A stretch of DNA of 5,199 nucleotides. Source: Burkholderiales bacterium. Its GTDB lineage: Bacteria > Pseudomonadota > Gammaproteobacteria > Burkholderiales > Casimicrobiaceae. This document shows positions 1 to 5,199 of the stretch, one piece after another. The notes under the pieces are model-generated. The model had not been told where the DNA came from and did no database searches. It saw only the letters and a program-made list of their open reading frames with translations. The position numbers and the translations under genes are program-made. Where the stretch lies: NCBI GenBank assembly GCA_025354075.1, contig JANXNO010000278.1, positions 1-5,199 of the forward strand, in the 5' to 3' direction. Position 1 is the stretch's first letter; each line of letters begins with the position of its first letter.

Positions 1-2429
1 CTGGCGAATTTCGATTTAGTGTCAGCGCCACGTCGCACCCGGGCCGCCCTTGGGTAAACGTGCTGGCAAACGCAACGTTTGCGGCGCAATTGACGGAAGC
101 CGGTGGCGGCTACACCTCGGCGGTAAACAGCCGACTGAACCAGCTCACGGCGTGGTCGAATGACCCGATTGCTGACCCACCGTCGGAATGGTTTTTGCTG
201 CAAGACCGCAAAACCATGGAGGTGTGGAACGTGTGTCCCGCATCCGTCGGCGGCGACTCAAGTGTGGTCTATCGCGTTGTTCACGGCCAGGGTTACAGCA
301 TGATCAGCCACCGTCGTGGTGATCTTGATGTCACCGCATCGTGGTGCGTTGACACGGAAACCTCGGTCAAACAGGTTCGCCTGCGACTGATCAATCGGGG
401 CCACCGGGCGCTGCACCTGCGGGTGATTGGCATCGCTGAATGGATGATGGGTGCCAACCGCGTTGACCGCGGCACGGTGCGCACCGGCGTGTTTCGCCAG
501 GCATTGCCGACCACCCGCGCGCCCGCGCGCAGCCTTACCGCGCTTATGTGCACACAGCGTGACCGCACGGCAGGATTCGGCAACGGTACGGCCTTTTTAG
601 CGACGGTCGGCGTGACGAGTGCGCTTGAGGAAGCACCGAGCTGGACTTGTGATCGCCGTGAATGCTTCGACGCACGAGGGCGCCTGGTCATCCCTGATCG
701 CTTCGGCGAGAACGGCGGTAGTGGCTTCGATCCGTGCGCGGCACTCTCGACGCGGCTCGTCATTGATGCTGGTGAAACGCTTGAGCGCGTGTTTTTGCTC
801 GGTTACGCAGACAGTCCCGACGCGGCACGAACGCTGGCCGCTGCCGCTGCTTTGACGCCCGCCATTGAACGGATGGAGACGGTAAGAACCCACTGGGATC
901 AGTTGCTGGGTGCCACCACAGTCAAGACGCCCGACCCGTTGTTCGACACGATGGTCAATCGCTGGCTCATGTATCAAACCGTGTCGTGTCGTCTTTGGGC
1001 CAAGGCGGGCTTCTATCAGGCAGGCGGCGCCACCGGCTTTCGCGATCAGCTGCAGGATACGATGGCGCTGGCCTGGGCCGCGCCTGCGATGTTGCGCGAT
1101 CAGATTGTTCTGTGCGCGTCGCGTCAGTTTGCGGAAGGTGACGTGCAGCATTGGTGGCACGCACCGCTGGGCGCTGGCGTTCGCACCCATTTCTCTGACG
1201 ATTTGTTGTGGCTTGCTCACGCCTGCGTGCATTATCTCAACGCCACGGGCGACGCGTCGCTGCTGGATCAGTCCGTGCCTTTCATCGACGGCATCGCCAT
1301 TCCCGAAGGCGCGGAAGATGCGTACTACACACCGACGGTCTGCAACGTTGAGGCAACCGTCTACGAGCATGCGGCACGCGCTATTGATCGCAGCCTTCGC
1401 GTGGGCGTTCATGGCCTGCCCTTGATGGGCAGCGGCGACTGGAACGACGGCATGAATCGGGTGGGCATAGAAGGCCGCGGCGAATCGGTGTGGCTGGGCT
1501 GGTTCCTGTGCAAACTGGTGGCTGACTTTGCGCCGCTCGCGCGCGGTCGGGGCGATGCGGAACGGGCGCAGCGCTGGGACAGCGCGGCCTTGGGCTGGCA
1601 GGCCGCCCTGGCCGATCAGGCGTGGGACGGCCAGTGGTTTAAACGGGCCTTCTTCGACGATGGGCAAGCGTTGGGCTCACACGTTAATCCCGAGGCAAAA
1701 ATCGACTTGATCGCGCAAGCGTGGGCGGTGCTCTCCAATAGTGCGCCGCCCGACAAGCAACGCATGGGGTTGGACGGCATCGAAGCGCATTTGATTGATC
1801 ACGACGCAGGGCTGGTCAAACTGCTTGATCCGCCGCTGGTCAATGCGAGCCCCAGCGCTGGATACATTCAGGCGTACCCACCGGGTGTACGCGAAAACGG
1901 CGGGCAGTATTCGCACGGTGCCGTGTGGGCGCTGATGGCGCAGGCGGAATACGCAAAAGCGCACCCCAACCAAGGGGATCATGCTGATCTTGCCTACCGA
2001 TATTTCACTTATTTGAGTCCGGCGCACCGCGCTGTTCAGGCAAACTCCGGTGGCGCGTATGGCATCGAGCCGTACGTGATGGCGGGGGATGTCTACACGC
2101 AGCCGCCGTATGTGGGGCGCGGGGGTTGGAGTTGGTATACGGGGGCCGCAGCGTGGATGCATAGGGCTGCAATCGAGTCCATATTCGGCCTGCAACTGGG
2201 CGCAAACGACCTGACATTCTCACCCTGTTTACCATCGCATTGGCCACAGGCGGAGCTGACGTTGAAACGTGATCATCGGAGTTTGCATTTCATCCTGATG
2301 CGCGGAACGGAAGCCGATGCGGAGGCAGCCACCACACGCTGGGTAGCCACGCGGTTAAACCCGGGACAGTCGCTTGGCTGGCGTGCCGTCGAGGGAGAAC
2401 ACTGTTACGTGATACTGCTCTGCGCTTGA
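1..2429 (+). CDS. Cyclic beta-1,2-glucan synthase-like protein, C-terminal GH94 phosphorylase module (5' partial)
   Basis: The frame is open to the left edge (first full codon at 3) and ends in TGA at 2427-2429. The GTG at 60 is probably internal, because the codons before it read RPWVNV, matching the PAPWVNVIANP-type linker before the GH94 module of NdvB/Cgs proteins. Numbering from that GTG, residues 20-130 form the beta-sandwich N-terminal part (NQLTAWSNDPIADPPSE near 27-43, HGQGYS at 75-80). An (alpha/alpha)6 catalytic barrel follows from about 290: GFRDQLQD at 326-333, GSGDWNDGMN at 457-466, ENGGQYSHGA at 612-621 and YTGAAAWMHRA at 693-703. By family comparison the second Asp of DWND (463) is the general acid, and His619 lies in the phosphate-site motif. 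In known synthases this module trims linear beta-1,2-glucan by phosphorolysis before cyclisation. The GT84 and membrane parts would lie upstream, unseen. The last 45 residues match family members poorly. A stand-alone GH94 enzyme such as a 1,2-beta-oligoglucan phosphorylase is the main alternative. Confidence 0.85.
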   Translation, partial: GEFRFSVSATSHPGRPWVNVLANATFAAQLTEAGGGYTSAVNSRLNQLTAWSNDPIADPPSEWFLLQDRKTMEVWNVCPASVGGDSSVVYRVVHGQGYSMISHRRGDLDVTASWCVDTETSVKQVRLRLINRGHRALHLRVIGIAEWMMGANRVDRGTVRTGVFRQALPTTRAPARSLTALMCTQRDRTAGFGNGTAFLATVGVTSALEEAPSWTCDRRECFDARGRLVIPDRFGENGGSGFDPCAALSTRLVIDAGETLERVFLLGYADSPDAARTLAAAAALTPAIERMETVRTHWDQLLGATTVKTPDPLFDTMVNRWLMYQTVSCRLWAKAGFYQAGGATGFRDQLQDTMALAWAAPAMLRDQIVLCASRQFAEGDVQHWWHAPLGAGVRTHFSDDLLWLAHACVHYLNATGDASLLDQSVPFIDGIAIPEGAEDAYYTPTVCNVEATVYEHAARAIDRSLRVGVHGLPLMGSGDWNDGMNRVGIEGRGESVWLGWFLCKLVADFAPLARGRGDAERAQRWDSAALGWQAALADQAWDGQWFKRAFFDDGQALGSHVNPEAKIDLIAQAWAVLSNSAPPDKQRMGLDGIEAHLIDHDAGLVKLLDPPLVNASPSAGYIQAYPPGVRENGGQYSHGAVWALMAQAEYAKAHPNQGDHADLAYRYFTYLSPAHRAVQANSGGAYGIEPYVMAGDVYTQPPYVGRGGWSWYTGAAAWMHRAAIESIFGLQLGANDLTFSPCLPSHWPQAELTLKRDHRSLHFILMRGTEADAEAATTRWVATRLNPGQSLGWRAVEGEHCYVILLCA

Positions 2430-2441
2430 TATCCGGATATC
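2428..2441. repeat. Perfect 14-base palindrome overlapping the glucan gene stop codon
   Basis: GATATCCGGATATC reads identically on both strands. Its first two bases are the last two of the TGA stop at 2427-2429. As RNA it could fold only into a 5-pair AU-rich stem with a CCGG loop, followed by a short T-rich stretch (AGCTTTTCT). It could be a weak terminator, a protein-binding site or chance. The symmetry is directly visible; any function is speculative. Confidence 0.4.
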
Positions 2442-2533
2442 AGCTTTTCTATGCAGCCGCCATTACGTTGGGGCTGGACGATCAAAAGCGTTAAAGTCGA
2501 CTACAGGTACAACAGGTAAGTATGCCCAATGAG

Positions 2534-2559
2534 AATAAGGCTTACACCGATAAGCTATT
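2534..2559 (-). terminator. Possible weak hairpin downstream of bpt
   Basis: GCTTA (2540-2544) and TAAGC (2551-2555) pair across a 6-base loop. AATA (2534-2537) and TATT (2556-2559) can extend the stem across a 2-base bulge. Read on the - strand, the hairpin starts 14 bases beyond the bpt stop codon and is followed by only a few T residues. The stem is short and AT-rich, so this is at best a weak terminator for the aat-bpt transcript. No better candidate was found between the two converging genes. Confidence 0.2.
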
Positions 2560-2573
2560 GCCGCCAAGACGGC

Positions 2574-3308
2574 CTACGGCAGCGACGTCCAAACGCCGTC
2601 CCTGAGAATTTCGTGGGGCCCAAAATTGGCTTTGTACGCCATCTTTATGCTGCTTTCGATCCAATAACCGAGGTAGACATAACTCAAGCCAAGCGATTGC
2701 GCCTGATCGATTTGCCACATTACGCCGAAAGTACCGAGGCTGCCCTTGATGGCTGGATCGTAGAAGGTGTACACCGCTGACAAGCCGTCGGCAAGCACGT
2801 CGACCAAACTCACCATCGCAAGGTGCCCACGTGCGTCGCGAAATTCGACGAGCAACGTTTCGACGTGGCTTTGCAGTAAAAAGTGCTGATATTGTTCGCG
2901 GCTGTCGCGATCCATGCCGCCGCCATGATGACGCAGGCGCTGATATTTCAGGTACAGCTCATAGTGCTCGGCGCTGTATTGCAGTGGCACAAAGCGCATC
3001 GCAAATTCAGCACGATGCGCCGCCCAGGCGCGGCGTTGGCTCCGGGTGGGCTTGAACGTAGTGAGCGGGACACGCAACGCCATGCAGGCGTCGCAACCAT
3101 CGCAGTGAGGGCGATAAATAAAGGTGCCGCTGCGCCGAAACCCGACCCGCAACAGTTCGCCGTAAACATCACTTGAAATCAGGTGGCTGGGTGTTGCCAC
3201 TTGCGAGCGCGCGGTGCGACCGTCGAGGTAGCTGCACGGGTAGGGCGCCGTGGAATAAAACTGCAACGCCTGCCATGGAACATTTGCGAGGTCGTTGAGC
3301 TTACTCAT
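2574..3308 (-). CDS. bpt: Aspartate/glutamate leucyltransferase (bacterial protein transferase, ATE family)
   Basis: Bpt transfers leucine from Leu-tRNA to proteins with N-terminal Asp or Glu, creating a primary N-degron recognised by ClpS and degraded by ClpAP in the cytoplasm. The product is 244 residues, normal for the family. The N-terminal ATE_N domain (about 10-80) carries [12 protein letters not shown] at 18-28, [10 protein letters not shown] at 34-43 and the cysteine cluster CDGCDAC at 69-75, which may bind metal or an Fe-S cluster as proposed for ATE enzymes. RSQRRAW (89-95) follows. The ATE_C domain (about 100-235) includes YTFYDP (180-185), YLGYWI (212-217) and YKANFGPHE (225-233). 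The ATG at 3308 gives the expected N-terminus, although no clear Shine-Dalgarno sequence precedes it. It lies 55 bases after aat on the same strand, a frequent pairing in Proteobacteria. The stop is TAG. Neither infA nor another gene follows it before the convergent glucan gene. Confidence 0.95.
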   Translation of the reverse strand: MSKLNDLANVPWQALQFYSTAPYPCSYLDGRTARSQVATPSHLISSDVYGELLRVGFRRSGTFIYRPHCDGCDACMALRVPLTTFKPTRSQRRAWAAHRAEFAMRFVPLQYSAEHYELYLKYQRLRHHGGGMDRDSREQYQHFLLQSHVETLLVEFRDARGHLAMVSLVDVLADGLSAVYTFYDPAIKGSLGTFGVMWQIDQAQSLGLSYVYLGYWIESSIKMAYKANFGPHEILRDGVWTSLP

Positions 3309-3363
3309 GTCGCCATTCTGGCACTAATGAATTTGACATTCGCGTTTGTGACGATGGCTCCCA

Positions 3364-4098
3364 TCACGCCGCCGTTACGCCAGTGAGCATATCGCGCAGC
3401 AAATCGGCATCGAATTTCCAAAGCCCCGCACGAGCCGGAACGGCGTCCGCATGCGCTAGGCGACCGAGTGCCTGAAGAAAAGCTGTTCGCGAAATCGGCG
3501 CGGCACCAAGTGACGCCAGATGCTCGGTTTGCTGTTGACAATCAATCAACTCGAACTGCCAGCGTCGGAGCTGCGTCACCAGGTGCGCAAACGCAAACTT
3601 CGATGCGTCGGTTCGTCGCACAAACATGCTTTCTCCGAAAAAAACACGACCGAGCGCGATGCCATACAAACCGCCGACCAGCTCACCGTCCATCCACGTT
3701 TCAACCGAGTGCGCAAAACCCGCGCGATGCAGCGCGGAGTAAGCGGAAATAATGGCCTCACTGATCCACGTGCCGCCTTGCTCCGGGCGCGGATCCGCAC
3801 AGCCGCGCATTACCGCCTCAAAGCGCGTATCCACGCGAATTTCGTATTTACAGTGCTGTAACGACTTACGCAAACTGCGATGCAGCCGGAAATTTTTCGG
3901 CTGCATCACCATACGCGGGTCCGGGCTCCACCAGAGCACCGGCTGGCCGTCGCTGTACCACGGGAAGATGCCGCGCTCGTACGCCGCGAGCACCAACTCA
4001 GGCGTGACCTCAAGCCCCGCGCAAAGCAAGCCATTCGGGTCGGTCAGCGCGGTCTCTGGCGAAGGAAAGGGGTCGCCGGGATTGAGCCATTCGATCAC
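3364..4098 (-). CDS. aat: Leucyl/phenylalanyl-tRNA-protein transferase
   Basis: Aat transfers Leu or Phe from aminoacyl-tRNA to proteins with N-terminal Lys or Arg, making them ClpS/ClpAP substrates. The product is 244 residues (E. coli Aat is 234). The family landmarks are intact: DPNGLLCAG at 20-28, RGIFPWYSDGQP at 42-53, LWWSPDPRMV at 55-64, GTWI at 109-112, FFGESMF at 153-159 and IDCQ at 185-188. Glu156, Asp186 and Gln188 coincide with the E. coli catalytic or binding residues. The start is GTG (4096-4098), chosen because MIEWLNP matches usual Aat N-termini and no nearer ATG fits. Its first G is the last base of the permease stop (TAGTG), so translation is probably coupled. GGTGA, complementary to the 16S rRNA 3' end, lies just upstream. 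The last residues run past the E. coli C-terminus without a recognisable motif. Identity is essentially certain; the exact start is very likely. Confidence 0.95.
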   Translation of the reverse strand: MIEWLNPGDPFPSPETALTDPNGLLCAGLEVTPELVLAAYERGIFPWYSDGQPVLWWSPDPRMVMQPKNFRLHRSLRKSLQHCKYEIRVDTRFEAVMRGCADPRPEQGGTWISEAIISAYSALHRAGFAHSVETWMDGELVGGLYGIALGRVFFGESMFVRRTDASKFAFAHLVTQLRRWQFELIDCQQQTEHLASLGAAPISRTAFLQALGRLAHADAVPARAGLWKFDADLLRDMLTGVTAA

Positions 4099-4925
4099 TA
4101 CTCACCCATTTGCAGTAAAAGGCCCCGCTCGCGGCCCGACTCGACAAATCGCCAGAACAGACCGGCGCACGCGACGAAGTAAAGCACGTTTAACAGCATC
4201 GACATTCCGAGCAAATTCCACGCAATCTGCCCCTCGATCAAAGCCGCGCGCATGGCCTCAAACGCCCAGGCGGTTGGCAAGGCGTACGCGACCGTCTGTA
4301 ACCACGTCGGCAAGACCGAGACGGGATAGTACGCGCCGGATAGCGGCCCGATCAAAAACACCACCGCCCAGCCAATCTCCTCAGCACCGAGGCCGAAACG
4401 CAGCACCAAACCATTCGCCAGCAAGCCGACCGCCCAGCCAAAACACAGCAAACATCCGAGACACATCGATAACGCTAAGGCTTGCTGGGCAACCTTCAAA
4501 TCAAAGAACACCACAGCCACCAATAGCGCCACGCCTGAGCCGATGACGACGCGCACAATGCTCATCAGCATTTGGGCGATCACGAACTCATGCAGGCGCA
4601 GCGGACTGACAAAAAGATTGCCGAGATTGCGTGAATACATTTCCTCAAGAAACGAAAGAAACAGTCCCAGCTCCCCCCGCACCAACACATCCCAAAGCAA
4701 CACACCGGTCAGCAGAATTCCGGGCACCGCCTGCAATACACCCTGACTCGCGCTCTGCGGCCCCAGGTATTGCGTCACAAAACCCCACACCAGCAACTGC
4801 ATGACCGGGTAGTAGGCGAACGAAAACAAGCGTGGCCACGATTTTCGAATCAAAAAAAAGTGCCGCGAAATCATCGCGCCAATACGCTGCGTTGAGCTGT
4901 TGCGATAGCCCGGACGATCGCTCAT
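4098..4925 (-). CDS. ABC-2 type transporter permease
   Basis: This is the 275-residue inner-membrane subunit of an ABC exporter. About six hydrophobic segments are visible (roughly residues 34-53, 65-85, 114-140, 147-175, 184-205 and 236-258), after a short basic cytoplasmic N-terminus with no signal peptide. The amphipathic stretch EEMYSRNLGNLFVSPL (94-109) and GPLSGAYYPVSVLPTWLQ (193-210) before the last segment are typical of the ABC-2 (NodJ/DrrB-like) family. The ATG at 4925 overlaps the ATPase stop as ATGA, and GGGGGA six bases upstream is a strong ribosome binding site. The stop TAG shares one base with the aat start. Substrates in this family range from drugs to lipids and polysaccharides, and nothing here identifies one. 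A run of eight T in the coding strand (4859-4852) encodes part of HFFL near residues 22-25 and could be prone to slippage. Family call is secure; substrate unknown. Confidence 0.9.
   Translation of the reverse strand: MSDRPGYRNSSTQRIGAMISRHFFLIRKSWPRLFSFAYYPVMQLLVWGFVTQYLGPQSASQGVLQAVPGILLTGVLLWDVLVRGELGLFLSFLEEMYSRNLGNLFVSPLRLHEFVIAQMLMSIVRVVIGSGVALLVAVVFFDLKVAQQALALSMCLGCLLCFGWAVGLLANGLVLRFGLGAEEIGWAVVFLIGPLSGAYYPVSVLPTWLQTVAYALPTAWAFEAMRAALIEGQIAWNLLGMSMLLNVLYFVACAGLFWRFVESGRERGLLLQMGE
4101..4106 (-). promoter_or_regulatory. Ribosome binding site for the aat GTG start
   Basis: On the - strand GGTGAG ends two bases before the shared G of TAGTG. GGTGA is a match to the AGGAGGTGA form of the Shine-Dalgarno sequence, and aligned this way its spacing to the GTG is normal. 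It lies inside the last codons of the permease gene and supports the GTG start with re-initiation after the permease stop. Confidence 0.5.
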
Positions 4926-5199
4926 GCTGCATCCCCCGCTGCGCCGTTGCGTGAAATATCGAGGAATACATCATCAAGATTGCTACGCCCGTATTTAGTC
5001 AGTAACCCTGCGGGCGAGCCTTTATCGACAATTTCGCCGCGCTTGAGCATGATCACTTCGTCGCACAATCGCTCAACCTCGGCCATGTTGTGCGACGCCA
5101 GCAGCATCGCACAACCCGACTGTTTCCGATAACGCTCAAGAAGAGAACGCATGCGATCTCCGACGTCAGGATCAAGCGATGCGGTGGGCTCGTCAAGCA
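4922..5199 (-). CDS. ABC transporter ATP-binding protein, C-terminal part (5' end beyond window)
   Basis: This is the nucleotide-binding subunit that powers export through the adjacent ABC-2 permease. About 91 codons are visible and the frame is open to the right edge. An internal ATG at 5152 is not the start, because the codons before it encode the end of Walker B and the D-loop (LLDEPTASLDPD, about 5199-5164), including the catalytic Glu. The switch-histidine motif follows (LLASHNMAEVERLCDEV), then a beta-strand region reading MLKRGEIVDKGSP. The C-terminal SNLDDVFLDISR resembles the end of DrrA/NodI-type ATPases, which pair with ABC-2 permeases. Walker A, the Q-loop and the LSGGQ signature must lie outside the window. 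The TGA stop overlaps the permease ATG by four bases (ATGA), so the two are a translationally coupled pair. The family is certain; substrate and full length cannot be judged. Confidence 0.9.
   Translation of the reverse strand, partial: LDEPTASLDPDVGDRMRSLLERYRKQSGCAMLLASHNMAEVERLCDEVIMLKRGEIVDKGSPAGLLTKYGRSNLDDVFLDISRNGAAGDAA
4932..4937 (-). promoter_or_regulatory. Ribosome binding site for the ABC-2 permease
   Basis: GGGGGA on the - strand lies six bases before the permease ATG and within the end of the ATPase coding region. It supports the start at 4925 and, with the ATGA overlap, coupled translation of ATPase and permease. Confidence 0.6.

Noticed and set aside
60..62. GTG at 60 as the true start of the GH94 protein
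   Set aside because: The reading frame continues upstream to the window edge with family-consistent residues (RPWVNV), and no ribosome binding site precedes the GTG.
293..1667. Long open frames on the - strand opposite the GH94 gene (156 and 356 codons)
   Set aside because: They lie wholly antisense to a gene with clear family motifs, have Arg/Ala/His-rich low-complexity composition and match no known family. They are typical shadows in GC-rich DNA.
2454..2476. CAGCC...GGCTG inverted repeat as a terminator for the glucan gene
   Set aside because: The stem is only 5 pairs around a 13-base loop, and no T run follows on the + strand.
2503..2518. Direct repeat ACAGGTA twice with a 9-base period in the intergenic gap
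   Set aside because: Two copies of 7 bases are too little to support an iteron or binding-site array.
3334..3339. TTGACA on the + strand between bpt and aat as a promoter -35 box
   Set aside because: No -10-like hexamer lies at the right distance, and the only frames downstream on the + strand are shadows of aat.
3752..4546. A 264-codon + strand open frame across aat and the permease
   Set aside because: It is antisense to two well-recognised genes. The product is rich in Arg, Ser, Thr and Pro without any domain, and it spans the aat/permease junction, so it is a shadow frame.

Overview
The window looks like chromosomal DNA of a proteobacterium, moderately GC-rich by eye. The Aat/Bpt pair and the wording of Bpt (for example [17 protein letters not shown] and [20 protein letters not shown]) resemble betaproteobacterial, Burkholderiales-like proteins most closely. 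That placement rests on recall, not on a search.

Layout: two convergent transcription units. On the + strand, positions 1-2429 hold the 3' part of a large gene that is open at the left edge. It encodes a GH94-type (former GT36) glycoside phosphorylase module of the kind found at the C-terminus of cyclic beta-1,2-glucan synthases (NdvB/Cgs/ChvB). On the - strand, from the right edge inwards, lie an ABC transporter ATPase (C-terminal part only, 5199-4922), an ABC-2 type permease (4925-4098), aat (leucyl/phenylalanyl-tRNA-protein transferase, 4098-3364) and bpt (aspartate/glutamate leucyltransferase, 3308-2574). The 144 bases between the converging genes hold a perfect 14-base palindrome at the glucan gene's stop codon, a weak hairpin and a short direct repeat, but no convincing gene.

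The four - strand genes are packed like one operon: a 4-base ATGA overlap between ATPase and permease, a 1-base TAGTG overlap between permease and aat, then a 55-base gap to bpt. The first two genes build an exporter of unknown substrate in the inner membrane. The last two are cytoplasmic N-degron enzymes: Aat adds Leu/Phe to N-terminal Lys/Arg, and Bpt adds Leu to N-terminal Asp/Glu, which by family knowledge marks proteins for ClpS/ClpAP. The glucan gene on the opposite strand is probably functionally separate.

No mobile element, CRISPR array or RNA gene was seen. These are mostly known families. The points of interest are the tight coupling of an exporter to the N-degron enzymes and the occurrence of a Cgs-type GH94 module here. 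I found no strong evidence of an undescribed system.
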